Shown here piece after piece: positions 1 to 8,814 of a stretch of DNA of 64,000 bases. Location: NCBI GenBank assembly GCA_024234435.1, contig JACKOF010000002.1, positions 372,001 through 436,000 on the forward strand. Reading direction: 5' to 3'. Source of the DNA: Pseudomonadales bacterium (GTDB lineage: Bacteria; Pseudomonadota; Gammaproteobacteria; Pseudomonadales; Porticoccaceae). The translations under genes and the position numbers were made by a program. Under the pieces are notes generated by a model. The model made no database searches and was not told where the DNA came from. It was given only the letters and a program-made list of their open reading frames with translations. The number at the start of each line of letters is the position of its first letter. Position 1 is the first letter of the stretch.

Positions 1-73
1 GTCGTTTGCGAACCGCATCCAAACCCTTCAACACTTTAATGCTGGATGAGTCGTAATTCCGCTCTTCACTCAT
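1..73 (-). CDS. gyrB: DNA gyrase subunit B, N-terminal fragment (cut by window edge)
   Basis: Only the first 24 codons are present, read leftward from an ATG at 71-73. The translation begins MSEERNYDSSSIKVLKGLDA and continues AVRKR, the conserved start of GyrB just before its GHKL ATPase domain. GyrB pairs with GyrA to introduce negative supercoils. The start is 18 bp after the recF stop on the same strand, so it is the last gene of a dnaA-dnaN-recF-gyrB operon. The rest lies outside the window. Confidence 0.93.
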   Translation of the reverse strand, partial: MSEERNYDSSSIKVLKGLDAVRKR

Positions 74-91
74 TGCTTATGCTCATATTCA

Positions 92-1207
92 TTAAATGTA
101 AACTTCAGCAGGCATTACCCGCCCATGTTCCACGTGGAACAACCCTATATCACCAGCCTTAATTTCAGGCCAGATCATTAACAAATCTTCTTTATCAACA
201 CCCGTAACAAAAACCTGCGCTTCAAGGTCCATCAACAAACGACCCACAGCTTTACGCCGTTCTTCATCAAGCTCCGCAGGCAAGTCATCCAGCAAATAGA
301 TGCACTGCTGGCCTGTTATCTCTTTAAACAACTGCCCCTGTGCGAGCTGCATTGCGCTGACCAGTACTTTTGCCTGCCCCCGGGATAGCAGCTCGGCCGC
401 ACCGGCGCGGCCGGATCGAACCCGGAGGTCCGCCCTGTGCGGCCCATGGTGCGTCACCTTGTTTTGCTGATCTCTCGGTCTATTACTCAATAAAACACTT
501 TCCAGAGATTGCGCGGTATCCCAGCCAGGGTAATAACCAAAACTAACCGTGTCAGCCATGGCTTTCCCACCCAGATCGCTCGCAGCCTTCTTAATAAGCG
601 GTATCAACCTTTCCGCATAGCCTTTTCGATAGCTATCAACCTGCTCAGCCAAAGAAACGAATTCTCTGTCCCAGGTAGCCAACAAAGCACCGTCTATTCT
701 ATCACGCCGAAGCAGAGAATTCCGTTGTTTCAACGACCTCTGGAAGCGCTTCCAGATATCTCGATAACCTTGTTCCACGTGGAACACACCCCAATCAAGG
801 TAGCGCCTGCGTCCACCTGGCCCACCCTCCAACAAAGAAAAACTGTCCGAGTTGAGCAGTAATAACGGAACGGCATCAGCCAAATGAGATGCAGCATAAA
901 CCGGCTCTCCAGCCACTCGCATCACAAACCCGCCATTGCGGAGTCGCTGCACACCAACGGGGGTTGTGGCCCCCGAGCCTTTGGATAAATAACCAACCGA
1001 AATAAAGCCGTCCTGATCTTTCGCCATAACGCTTAACGGATTTCGGGTGCGAAAGGATCTCCCCCGACCCAAAAGATAAATCGCTTCCAGCACACTGGTT
1101 TTACCACTGCCGTTGTGTCCGTAAAAAAGATTTACACGGGGTGCAAAAGAAAGCTGAACCGCAACAAGGTTTCTAACCCCCTGCAGGTCCAGCTTTTTAA
1201 GATACAT
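92..1207 (-). CDS. recF: DNA replication/repair protein RecF
   Basis: RecF is an SMC-like ATPase that helps load RecA on gapped DNA through RecFOR. The 371 residues match family length. The Walker A motif GHNGSGKT is at residues 30-37, an ABC-type signature (LLSRGQAKV) lies near residue 275, and the Walker B/D-loop region (IYLLDDLPAELD) near 305. It lies between dnaN and gyrB in the classical order. The unusual point is that two 16-bp parS palindromes lie inside the gene and encode FHVE peptides near residues 142-145 and 357-360, so the sequence serves both protein and ParB binding. The start is the ATG at 1207, immediately before the conserved N-terminal MYLKKLDLQGVRN. Confidence 0.97.
   Translation of the reverse strand: MYLKKLDLQGVRNLVAVQLSFAPRVNLFYGHNGSGKTSVLEAIYLLGRGRSFRTRNPLSVMAKDQDGFISVGYLSKGSGATTPVGVQRLRNGGFVMRVAGEPVYAASHLADAVPLLLLNSDSFSLLEGGPGGRRRYLDWGVFHVEQGYRDIWKRFQRSLKQRNSLLRRDRIDGALLATWDREFVSLAEQVDSYRKGYAERLIPLIKKAASDLGGKAMADTVSFGYYPGWDTAQSLESVLLSNRPRDQQNKVTHHGPHRADLRVRSGRAGAAELLSRGQAKVLVSAMQLAQGQLFKEITGQQCIYLLDDLPAELDEERRKAVGRLLMDLEAQVFVTGVDKEDLLMIWPEIKAGDIGLFHVEHGRVMPAEVYI
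126..141. promoter_or_regulatory. parS centromere-like site 1 (in recF)
   Basis: TGTTCCACGTGGAACA is a perfect 16-bp palindrome and matches the known pseudomonad/Bacillus-type parS consensus bound by ParB. It sits in the last codons of recF, about 8.7 kb from the oriC candidate, with parA/parB also in the window. ParB would load here and spread to form the partition complex. Assignment rests on the exact motif match and on context. Confidence 0.9.
771..786. promoter_or_regulatory. parS centromere-like site 2 (in recF)
   Basis: This is a second exact copy of TGTTCCACGTGGAACA, 645 bp from the first, also inside recF and read in another part of the protein. Two identical 16-bp palindromes so close together are not expected by chance, and clustered origin-proximal parS sites are typical of chromosomal ParABS systems. 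Confidence 0.92.
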
Positions 1208-1239
1208 TTCTGTAAAGAAATACGATTAGAAAAACGACA

Positions 1240-2340
1240 CTAAAGCCTCATAGGCATAACGACATAGGTTGCACCATTGTCTGCGGGGTCTTCCACAAGC
1301 GCACTGCTATTCGAGTCGGAAAGGGTAAAGCGGACACTCTCCCCTTTGAGAACCCCGAGCACATCAAGCACATAACTGACATTAAAACCTATCTCCAGCT
1401 CATCACCTGAATAATTAACCGTGACTTCTTCCTGCGCTTCTTCCTGTTCAGGGTTGTTCGCAACCAGCTTTAAAAGGCCGTCAGACAACATCAGACGAAC
1501 ACCTCGATATTTTTCATTGGACAAGATAGCTGTGCGACTGAAAGCATGACGCAGCTCATCTTTCCCACCCTCCATCAACTTGCTTCCTCCTTGTGGCAGC
1601 ACCCGCCGATAATCCGGATAAGCACCATCAACCAACTTGGAAGTAAATCGATATTCAGGCGTGACAATTCTCAAGTGATTATTGCCCAGCATAATGGAGA
1701 TATTTTGGTCACCGTCAAGCATGCGGGATAATTCAATCACCCCTTTGCGGGGCAAGATAGCTTGCGTTTTTTCTGCTGCGCTGGTGGAAACCGAGCACTC
1801 AGCCATCGCGAGACGGTGTCCATCCGTAGCGACGGCCCGCAAAGTATCCCCTTCAACCTCCCACAGCATACCGTTTAAATAATAACGGACATCCTGCTGC
1901 GCCATAGCAAAAGCCGTACTGTCAATCAGGTATTTCAGGTCTTGCTGTGGAATCTCGAAATCAAGCTTGCTTGACCCTTCATCCACACTGGGAAACTCAT
2001 TAGCTGGCAGGGTTGCCAGAGTGAAACGGCTGCGGCCACTACTGATCTGAGCACGACCATCCTGCTCACTGATACTTATTACTGCACCCTCTGGCAAGGA
2101 ACGGCAAATATCAACCAGCTTGCGAGCCGGAACGGTCACTTCACCATTTTCACCCTCCTGCTCAAGCGCAACCTGGCCAACAATTTCAACCTCCAGATCC
2201 GTGCCGGTTAGCTCAAGGCGATTACCCTGAAGACTAATCAACACATTTGAGAGAATTGGTAGTGTCTGTCGGCGTTCCACCACACCCACTACTAACTGTA
2301 GTGGCTTTAATAGGGCTTCTCGAGATACTGAGAATTTCAT
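1240..2340 (-). CDS. dnaN: DNA polymerase III beta sliding clamp
   Basis: This is the homodimeric ring clamp that tethers polymerase III and other factors to DNA. The 366 residues match the three-domain clamp. The N-terminal MKFSVSREALLKPLQ and the C-terminal YVVMPMRL, part of the partner-binding surface, are characteristic. It lies 56 bp downstream of dnaA and 32 bp upstream of recF on the same strand, consistent with one operon. The start is the ATG at 2340. Confidence 0.98.
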   Translation of the reverse strand: MKFSVSREALLKPLQLVVGVVERRQTLPILSNVLISLQGNRLELTGTDLEVEIVGQVALEQEGENGEVTVPARKLVDICRSLPEGAVISISEQDGRAQISSGRSRFTLATLPANEFPSVDEGSSKLDFEIPQQDLKYLIDSTAFAMAQQDVRYYLNGMLWEVEGDTLRAVATDGHRLAMAECSVSTSAAEKTQAILPRKGVIELSRMLDGDQNISIMLGNNHLRIVTPEYRFTSKLVDGAYPDYRRVLPQGGSKLMEGGKDELRHAFSRTAILSNEKYRGVRLMLSDGLLKLVANNPEQEEAQEEVTVNYSGDELEIGFNVSYVLDVLGVLKGESVRFTLSDSNSSALVEDPADNGATYVVMPMRL

Positions 2341-2396
2341 TATTCATCTTCCAAAATGATAGGGTAATTGGTTGTTTTCCAGCTTCAAACTTTATA

Positions 2397-3818
2397 TCAG
2401 GTGGTTAGTGTACGCATTAATTTCTTAATGTCATCTCGCATTTCCTGATCAGTTTCCTGCAGCTCTTTTATTTTTCGGCAGGCATGAAGAACAGTGGTGT
2501 GATCACGACCACCAAACGCTTCACCAATTTCCGGCAAACTGTGGTTCGTCAGTTCCTTGGCCAACGCCATCGCAACCTGGCGAGGCCGGGCCACAGAACG
2601 ACTGCGACGCTTGGAAAGCAAATCAGACATCTTTACCTTAAAGTATTCTGTCACCACTCTCTGGATGTTATCTATCGTGACCAGGCGATCTTGCAGAGCC
2701 AACAAGTCCTTTAGCGATTCACGAATAAGATCCACCCCTATTGGCTTTCCAGTAAAGTGAGCACTCGCTATCACCCGCTTTAATGCCCCTTCAAGCTCGC
2801 GTACATTTGAACGGATTCTCTGGGCGATAAAAAAAGCCGAATCATTGGGTAGGTCAACCCTGGCCTGCTGGGCCTTCTTCATCAGAATAGCGACTCTTGT
2901 TTCCAGTTCAGGAGGTTCAACAGCCACCGTTAACCCCCAACCAAAACGAGACTTTAAGCGCTCCTCAAGATCATCTACCTCTTTCGGGTAACGATCACAG
3001 GTCAGAATCATTTGCTGCCCGCCTTCGAGCAGCGCATTGAAAGTATGAAAAAACTCCTCCTGAGAGCGACCCTTCCCGGCAAAAAATTGAATATCATCAA
3101 TCAACAGCGCATCCACAGAACGATAGAAGCGTTTGAAGTCATTAATGGCATTGAGTTGCAGCGCCTTTACCATGTCGGCAACGAAACGCTCTGAATGGAG
3201 ATAAACAACTTTAGCATTCGGTTTTTGAGCGCGCAGCGCGTTGCCTACCGAGTGCATCAAGTGTGTTTTACCGAGCCCGACACCACCGTAAATAAATAGC
3301 GGGTTATACGAGCCACCAGGATTCTCTGCTATTTGTCTCGCCGCAGCCAACGCTAACTGGTTAGACTTGCCTTCAACAAAAGAATCAAACGTGAAGTTTG
3401 CATTGAGGTTGCTCTCGTGGCGAATACCACCTAGAACCTCCGGCTCCACCTTCCTCACCTGAACCCTTGTGGTCGGGTTTGGTGTCGGCACCGATAGGAC
3501 TTTTGGCGTGGCGCCATTAACCGGCTGTTGTGTGCTACTTGTATCGTGTGTCGTAAAGGCCGGAGCCGAAACGGCCCGTGAAGAAATTATCACCTCGCAA
3601 GCGTGGCCCTTAAGCTGCGCTGACAGTTCTTGTATGCGATTAAGAAATTTATCAGCCACCCAATCCTGAACAAAACGGTTGGGCGCAACAAGCTGTAGCT
3701 TACTCGCATCCTGCCCTGCATCGAGCTGGAGCGGGCGAATCCATGTATTAAATTGCTGCTCAGGTAACTCTTCCTGCAAACGGTCAAGACAGGTTTCCCA
3801 CAAAACTTCGGCCAACAC
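2397..3818 (-). CDS. dnaA: Chromosomal replication initiator DnaA
   Basis: DnaA is the AAA+ protein that binds DnaA boxes and opens oriC. Its 473 residues show domain I (LWETCLDRLQEELP and the FNTWIRPLQ motif), a variable linker near residues 80-130, domain III with Walker A GGVGLGKT at 178-185 and Walker B LLIDDIQF near 240, and domain IV with the box-recognition signature GGRDHTTVLHACRKI near 436. The start is a GTG at 3818; domain I begins directly after it, so no upstream start is needed. The upstream gap carries two perfect DnaA boxes, which suggests autoregulation or a former origin. Confidence 0.97.
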   Translation of the reverse strand: MLAEVLWETCLDRLQEELPEQQFNTWIRPLQLDAGQDASKLQLVAPNRFVQDWVADKFLNRIQELSAQLKGHACEVIISSRAVSAPAFTTHDTSSTQQPVNGATPKVLSVPTPNPTTRVQVRKVEPEVLGGIRHESNLNANFTFDSFVEGKSNQLALAAARQIAENPGGSYNPLFIYGGVGLGKTHLMHSVGNALRAQKPNAKVVYLHSERFVADMVKALQLNAINDFKRFYRSVDALLIDDIQFFAGKGRSQEEFFHTFNALLEGGQQMILTCDRYPKEVDDLEERLKSRFGWGLTVAVEPPELETRVAILMKKAQQARVDLPNDSAFFIAQRIRSNVRELEGALKRVIASAHFTGKPIGVDLIRESLKDLLALQDRLVTIDNIQRVVTEYFKVKMSDLLSKRRSRSVARPRQVAMALAKELTNHSLPEIGEAFGGRDHTTVLHACRKIKELQETDQEMRDDIKKLMRTLTT

Positions 3819-4025
3819 AAAACCCCTTTTATTCTATTTTTAAGGCTAATACCCATACTACGCACTCAATCAGAAACCGATTTACCACCAGACATACACC
3901 CACAAAGGTATCCGGAATTCCGATTACACACCGTAGAATTCAAATAAATCTTCTGAAGAAGGAGCCCAAACTGGGCCCGAACAGTCCAATATAGAAGGCA
4001 GCTAGTCTAGCGCCAACACAAAAAC

Positions 4026-4034
4026 TTATCCACA
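4026..4034 (+). promoter_or_regulatory. DnaA box
   Basis: TTATCCACA matches the E. coli R1/R4-type DnaA box exactly. It lies about 210 bp upstream of the dnaA start. Confidence 0.8.
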
Positions 4035-4161
4035 CCCAAAGAAAAAATCACTCCACAACAAGAAATTCATTTTGTTATTGTTTTTCAATGTCTTATAAAA
4101 AATCAAGCATAAAAAACAATTCACATTTATTTTTTAAAAACTGTCTGTTTTTTAATCACTC

Positions 4162-4170
4162 TGTGGATAA
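4162..4170 (-). promoter_or_regulatory. DnaA box
   Basis: TGTGGATAA is the complement of the perfect box TTATCCACA. It lies on the other side of the AT-rich stretch and in the opposite orientation to the box at 4026-4034. Confidence 0.8.
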
Positions 4171-4297
4171 CCTGTGATTATGCAGTGGGCAAGCGGGGGG
4201 TTAGCTGTCAACAGACGAGTTCTTCAGGTTCCTCGTCAAAAACCGATCGTCAACACCACCAGCCAACAGTTGTTGGTGACTTTTTGTCGGCTTTCAG

Positions 4298-5683
4298 TCA
4301 CTTTCCTATACAAAAACCCGAAAAGATGCGACCCAACAAATCATCACTACTAAAACGACCCGTTATTTCACCCAGTGCCTGTTGGGCCTGACGTAAATCC
4401 TCGGCGAGCAGCTCACCCGCTGAAAAACCAAGCAATTGCTCCTGTCCACTCAACAAAAACTGCTTCGCCCGATCCAGGGCATCAATATGGCGGCGCCTGG
4501 CTGTAAAAACACCCGCATCAGCACCAGCGTATCCCATACAGTTTTTCAGGTGTGTTGTCAGCAACTCCAACCCCAGGTTTTTTTTAACCGATAATTGAAT
4601 TACCGTGTAGCCACGATTCTCGCGCAACGAGGCTGTCAACCCAGCAAGATCTATTTTATTCAACACAAAACTAATGCTATTGCTTTCTGGAAAGCGATCA
4701 AAGTATTCCGGCCAGTTTTCTCTCGGAACAAGTGAATAAGGCTTGCTGCTATCAATCACAAACAGAACCCGATCAGCCCTCTCTATCTCTTGCCAGGCGC
4801 GACGGACCCCCTCTTGCTCTATAGGGTCATCTGTATCACGCAACCCTGCAGTATCAATGATATGAACGGGCATGCCATCAATATGAATATGCTCGCGAAG
4901 CACATCTCTTGTTGTTCCCTCTATATCGGTAACAATCGCGGCCTCCCTTCCTGCAAGCGCATTAAGCAAACTTGATTTTCCAGCGTTGGGTCTTCCCGCA
5001 ATTGCTACGGTCATACCCTCCCGCATCAAACTACCCTGACGAGCCTGTGTGTAGATACTCTCCAGTGAGTTGATTATTGTTTGCAAGTCTTCGGCTACCT
5101 TGCCTTCCCCCAGAAAATCAATTTCTTCTTCTGGAAAGTCAATCGCCGCCTCGACATAAATTCTCAGATTGATCAATAACTCAACCAGTTCGTCAATCAG
5201 AGATGAGAAATCACCTTGAAGGGAGTGCATCGCGCTGCGAGCAGCCTGAATTGAGCTTGCGTCAATCAGGTCCGCCACCGCTTCAGCCTGGGCAAGATCC
5301 ATCTTGTCATTGAGAAACGCCCGCTCCGAAAACTCTCCCGGCCTGGCAAGTCGGGCGCCCAAAGCAATGGCTCTTTGTAAAATCAAATCCAGCACGACCG
5401 GCCCACCATGGCCCTGCAACTCCAAAACCGACTCACCCGTAAATGAATTCGGGGCAGGAAACAACAGCGCAACCCCCATATCCAGTACTTCGCCACCACC
5501 CCCAAAAAAAGGTCCGTAGCTAGCTGTGCGCGGCTGCAGTGTTTTCCCCACAAAAGCGGCGACAAAAGAAGATATATTCTGTCCGGATATTCGCACAATG
5601 CCCACACCACCACGGCCTGGCGGCGTTGCTATAGCAACAATCGTATCGTTATCTGACGTGCGGTGACTGTCTGTCATAACCAT
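4298..5683 (-). CDS. mnmE: tRNA modification GTPase MnmE
   Basis: With MnmG, MnmE installs the 5-carboxymethylaminomethyl group on wobble U34 of certain tRNAs. The 461 residues carry an N-terminal folate-binding domain (IVAIATPPGRGGVGIVRISG), a helical domain, an inserted G domain (G1 GRPNAGKSS, G3 DTAGL, G4 NKID) and the catalytic C-terminal CIGK. The start is the ATG at 5683, with an alternative in-frame ATG two codons on. It is the last gene of the rpmH-rnpA-yidD-yidC-mnmE block, separated from yidC by a probable terminator. Its partner mnmG lies across the origin on the opposite strand. Confidence 0.97.
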   Translation of the reverse strand: MVMTDSHRTSDNDTIVAIATPPGRGGVGIVRISGQNISSFVAAFVGKTLQPRTASYGPFFGGGGEVLDMGVALLFPAPNSFTGESVLELQGHGGPVVLDLILQRAIALGARLARPGEFSERAFLNDKMDLAQAEAVADLIDASSIQAARSAMHSLQGDFSSLIDELVELLINLRIYVEAAIDFPEEEIDFLGEGKVAEDLQTIINSLESIYTQARQGSLMREGMTVAIAGRPNAGKSSLLNALAGREAAIVTDIEGTTRDVLREHIHIDGMPVHIIDTAGLRDTDDPIEQEGVRRAWQEIERADRVLFVIDSSKPYSLVPRENWPEYFDRFPESNSISFVLNKIDLAGLTASLRENRGYTVIQLSVKKNLGLELLTTHLKNCMGYAGADAGVFTARRRHIDALDRAKQFLLSGQEQLLGFSAGELLAEDLRQAQQALGEITGRFSSDDLLGRIFSGFCIGK

Positions 5684-5703
5684 CTACCGACAACCCGTTT
5701 GTA

Positions 5704-5731
5704 GAAAAAAGCCCCTGTCATAACAGAGGCT
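5704..5731 (-). terminator. Probable rho-independent terminator after yidC
   Basis: Read on the minus strand, GCCTCTG and CAGGGGC pair (one G-U) around a short loop, followed by six T residues. It lies between the yidC stop and the mnmE start, so mnmE probably depends on partial read-through or its own promoter. Confidence 0.6.
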
Positions 5732-5762
5732 TCCAGCTTAACTCCTGACACCAGATATAACA

Positions 5763-7454
5763 TCAGCCTGCGGCTTCTATTTTCCTGGTAATAATCCACT
5801 GCTGAATGATTGAAAGCGTGTTGTTAACCGTCCAGTACAACACCAGGCCCGCAGGGAAAAACAGAAAGAAAAAGGTGAATGCAATTGGCATTATCTGCAT
5901 GACTTTCGCCTGTGTCGGATCAGGTGGGGCCGGATTCAGCTTTTGCTGAATAAACATGCTGGCACCCATTAACAAAGGAAGAATAAACAAGGGATCCTTC
6001 ACTGACATGTCCTGAATCCAAAAAATCCAGGGCGCATGACGCAACTCTACACTTTCCAGTAAAACCCAGTAAAGCGCCAGAAATACCGGCATTTGAACCA
6101 GAATAGGAAGACAGCCACCCATCGGGTTTACTTTTTCCTTTTTATAAAGGTTCATCGTTTCCTGAGACATCTTCTGGCGATCATCACTGTACAACTCCCG
6201 GATACGAGCCATTTCCGGTTGCAGCTTGCGCATCTTTGCCATTGATTTATAGCTGGTAGCAGACAACTTGAAGAATGCCGCCTTCACCAGCACCGTCAAC
6301 AAAATAATTGACCAACCCCAGTTCCCGACAATATTGTGAAGCTGATACATGATCCAGAATAGCGGTTTGGCTATCCACCATAACCAACCATAATCTACGG
6401 TCAAATCCAGGTACGGTGATATCTTTTCCAGGCGATACTGATCTTTTGGACCCACATAAAAAGCCGCCCTGATTTCACCCTTGTTACCTGGTTCAACGGA
6501 TACAGCTGGTGAAGTGAAACCCAGCGTATAAAGATCCGAACCGCCCAGTTTGCGCAAATTAAAGCTGTTGGTTGTCGACTGATCGGGTATCCACGCGCTG
6601 ATAAAGTAGTGTTGAACCATCGCCACCCAGCCACCACCAACTGTTTCTTTTAACGGCTTTTCCGCAATATCCTCAAAATCCATTTTTTTGTAATTTTCTT
6701 CAGATGTCGTCAACGCAGCACCCAAAAAAGGCTGAACCCCCATGCCCGGGGCAGATCCTGCCGCTACATCTTGACTGTCCCGCTTTATCTGACCAAACAA
6801 ACCAGCACTCCAACCCTCATCACCCCGATTGTCTATGTCATAGACAAGATCGACCAGGTAATCACCGCGCCGAAAGATAAAGTTTTTGGTTATCGTAACG
6901 CCACCTCTCTCCAAAACTAGCTGAACCACCAACTCATCTTGCCCATCCTTAAGTTGATAAGTGTCCTTCGCTACAAGAAACAGTGGTCGTCCGCTTTTAG
7001 TATCCGTTCCGTCTTTTCCAATAAGACCGCTCTGGGCAACATAGGTTTGTGCCGTTGTACGATTCAATAGGGTAAACGGTTCAGAATCATCATCCAGTGT
7101 GGTTCGGTGTTTGAGCAAACCTGCCCGAACAATATCCCCACCTTGTGTATCTATCTGAATATCCAGCACATCTGTTTTCACGCTGACAAGTCTTGAAGTA
7201 AACAGGGTTTCAAACATTGAGTCTCCCCGCGTTTTTACCCCATTATTGTCAGACCCTCCCAAGGGAACATCTGTGCCTGTTGATTCTGAAAGTGGCAACT
7301 GACTGGCCGATGGTAGCTCCGGGGTCAAAAGTGTCTCGGAAACACCGGCTTGCTGTGCAGGTTGATGCTGCTCCTGAAAAGTGTTCCACTCCAGAAAAAG
7401 CAGATACACCACAGCAACCATGGCACCAATGAGGAGAGAGCGTTGCCAATCCAT
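5763..7454 (-). CDS. yidC: Membrane protein insertase YidC
   Basis: YidC inserts and folds inner-membrane proteins, alone or with SecYEG. The 563 residues match the gammaproteobacterial long form. There is an N-terminal anchor (MDWQRSLLIGAMVAVVYLL), a large periplasmic beta-domain to about residue 350, then the conserved insertase core with membrane helices (GWSIILLTVLVKAAFF, the hairpin MAKMRKLQPEM, MGGCLPILVQMPVFLALYWVL, and a C-terminal IIQQWIITRK). Its 2-bp gap to yidD and the order rpmH-rnpA-yidD-yidC are classical. Confidence 0.97.
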   Translation of the reverse strand: MDWQRSLLIGAMVAVVYLLFLEWNTFQEQHQPAQQAGVSETLLTPELPSASQLPLSESTGTDVPLGGSDNNGVKTRGDSMFETLFTSRLVSVKTDVLDIQIDTQGGDIVRAGLLKHRTTLDDDSEPFTLLNRTTAQTYVAQSGLIGKDGTDTKSGRPLFLVAKDTYQLKDGQDELVVQLVLERGGVTITKNFIFRRGDYLVDLVYDIDNRGDEGWSAGLFGQIKRDSQDVAAGSAPGMGVQPFLGAALTTSEENYKKMDFEDIAEKPLKETVGGGWVAMVQHYFISAWIPDQSTTNSFNLRKLGGSDLYTLGFTSPAVSVEPGNKGEIRAAFYVGPKDQYRLEKISPYLDLTVDYGWLWWIAKPLFWIMYQLHNIVGNWGWSIILLTVLVKAAFFKLSATSYKSMAKMRKLQPEMARIRELYSDDRQKMSQETMNLYKKEKVNPMGGCLPILVQMPVFLALYWVLLESVELRHAPWIFWIQDMSVKDPLFILPLLMGASMFIQQKLNPAPPDPTQAKVMQIMPIAFTFFFLFFPAGLVLYWTVNNTLSIIQQWIITRKIEAAG

Positions 7455-7456
7455 AA

Positions 7457-7693
7457 TTATATCTTCTCGGTTTGAGTTTCCTGTTTGGGCACGGGATCAT
7501 ACCCACCTTCGTGATAGGGGTGGCATTTTACAATGCGACGCAAGGAAAGATACCCCCCTTTAACAAGGCCATACCTTTCAATCGCTTCTCGTGAGTAATC
7601 AGAACAGCTCGGATAAAAACGACAATTGTTCCCCAATAACGGACTCAACAGGTATTGATAGCCTTTAATAAGCAGCAGAAAAAAAGTTTTCAT
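7457..7693 (-). CDS. yidD: Membrane protein insertion efficiency factor YidD
   Basis: This small (78 aa) membrane-associated protein assists YidC-dependent insertion. The family core NCRFYPSCSDYSREAI and the later KCHPYHEGGYDPVP are present. I place the start at the internal ATG (MKTFFLLLIKGYQYLL) at 7693, because the longer reading adds 18 residues not seen in the family and overlaps rnpA. The chosen start overlaps the rnpA stop by 4 bp, which suggests translational coupling. Confidence 0.92.
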   Translation of the reverse strand: MKTFFLLLIKGYQYLLSPLLGNNCRFYPSCSDYSREAIERYGLVKGGYLSLRRIVKCHPYHEGGYDPVPKQETQTEKI

Positions 7694-8064
7694 AGCTGAA
7701 CACCTTTTTTTTGTGCCTCGACGAGTCTGCCTGCCAACTTTCGCCAACTCTTTTCCAGCAGCTCTGTTTGTTGCTCACGGGGTAAGTCACCCATACCCTT
7801 GCGCGCCAGAAAAATAACATCAACACCACCAAGTTTCTGCTGGCGATGCCTGAAAGTCTCGCGCACAACCCGTTTTACCCTGTTGCGATCTACCGCTCTA
7901 CGGATGTTTTTTTTGGCAACAACCATCCCCAGACGGGGGTGACCCAAAAAGTTTGGCTTGGCCAGTAAAAGAAGGTTCGGGTTAGCAACCCGATAATCAT
8001 TGTGATCAAATACAGCCTGAAACTCTTTGCTGTTGAGAAGGCGATTTTCACGACTGAAAGACAT
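7690..8064 (-). CDS. rnpA: Ribonuclease P protein component
   Basis: RnpA is the protein subunit of RNase P, which assists the catalytic RNA in 5' maturation of tRNA. The diagnostic RNR-type motif is visible as AVDRNRVKRVVRETFR, with the N-terminal FSRENRLLNSKEFQAVF. I chose the ATG at 8064 (MSFSREN), giving 124 residues; the ATG one codon earlier is equally possible. The longer reading reaches into rpmH and adds unrelated residues. It lies 67 bp after rpmH, in the universal rpmH-rnpA pair. Confidence 0.95.
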   Translation of the reverse strand: MSFSRENRLLNSKEFQAVFDHNDYRVANPNLLLLAKPNFLGHPRLGMVVAKKNIRRAVDRNRVKRVVRETFRHRQQKLGGVDVIFLARKGMGDLPREQQTELLEKSWRKLAGRLVEAQKKGVQL

Positions 8065-8131
8065 CATGGGCACGAAGTAACTGCCCGGCCACAGCAGCAG
8101 AGGCATGCTGCTGTGGCGATAGGCGTTAAAA

Positions 8132-8266
8132 CTAGGCAGCCAGGCGTTTACGGCCTTTCGCACGACGGCGCTTGATCACCAGACGACCATTTTTGGTAGC
8201 CATACGAGCACGAAAACCGTGGTTGCGCTTGCGTTTCAATACACTGGGTTGGAAAGTTCTTTTCAT
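8132..8266 (-). CDS. rpmH: 50S ribosomal protein L34
   Basis: The 44-residue product begins MKRTFQPSVLKRKRNHGFRA and ends RRAKGRKRLAA, a canonical L34. The start is the ATG at 8266; the 34 residues that could be read upstream do not belong to the family. It leads the rpmH-rnpA-yidD-yidC(-mnmE) block and is transcribed away from the oriC candidate. Confidence 0.98.
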   Translation of the reverse strand: MKRTFQPSVLKRKRNHGFRARMATKNGRLVIKRRRAKGRKRLAA

Positions 8267-8445
8267 GGCTCTAATTCCATCAATCTTTTTAAATTCTGTA
8301 TTCAGCTGTTTCAGTATCAGCTGAAGGGCGGGCGATTCTATAGAAAAAGCAGCCGTAAGGCAACGCATGGACGGTTAATATGGCTGTTATTTGACATCCC
8401 AATCAACAACGGCCCGGCAATACATTAACCCCGTACTCGTAATGC

Positions 8446-8625
8446 CTACTTCCCGGAAGAAAAGCCAAACGGGATATAGAGCGGGCACCAACGGAGCGAA
8501 GCCGTGACAAGAGGAACAACACCAATAATGCCAAACCAGGATTTAAAATAAATACCCGCAGCAATAATGGAAAGCCCTGCAACAACCCTGAATATTCTGT
8601 CTGCCTTACCCACATTACATTTCAT
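8446..8625 (-). CDS. DUF2892 family small membrane protein
   Basis: The product of about 59 residues starts MKCNVGKADRIFRVVAGLS and has two short hydrophobic segments (AGLSIIAAGIYF and IIGVVPLVTASLRWCPLYIP). The NVG.xDR.xR start and the CPLY motif are typical of DUF2892 (YgaP-tail-like) proteins, which often accompany rhodanese or sulfur genes, though not here. AAAAGG lies just upstream; ATG at 8628 and GTG at 8634 are alternative starts. It sits alone between rpmH and the oriC candidate. Its function is unknown. Confidence 0.75.
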   Translation of the reverse strand: MKCNVGKADRIFRVVAGLSIIAAGIYFKSWFGIIGVVPLVTASLRWCPLYIPFGFSSGK

Positions 8626-8814
8626 CATCCGCACCTTTTCATTTGTATGGTTTTGGTTATTTTTATACTACCTGCTGTCCAAACGAACCCAACGCAGACA
8701 TCATAAACCAGTTGCCCGGATTGTTTAAACTAAAGCGTTTTAACTTTATACAGCCATAACATCGGCAATCCACCCCCCTGTTTCCTCACTTCCAGACAAA
8801 CACTAAAAGGTTTC

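Larger units (their letters stand above)
3819..4297. other. dnaA upstream region with DnaA boxes
   Basis: This 479-bp gap lies between the dnaA start and the mnmE stop. It contains two perfect TTATCCACA-type boxes in opposite orientations at 4026-4034 and 4162-4170. Between them is an AT-rich stretch at about 4075-4155 with runs of A and T. It must hold the dnaA promoter, although I cannot place one confidently. It may be a secondary DnaA-binding locus or part of a split origin. Confidence 0.7.
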
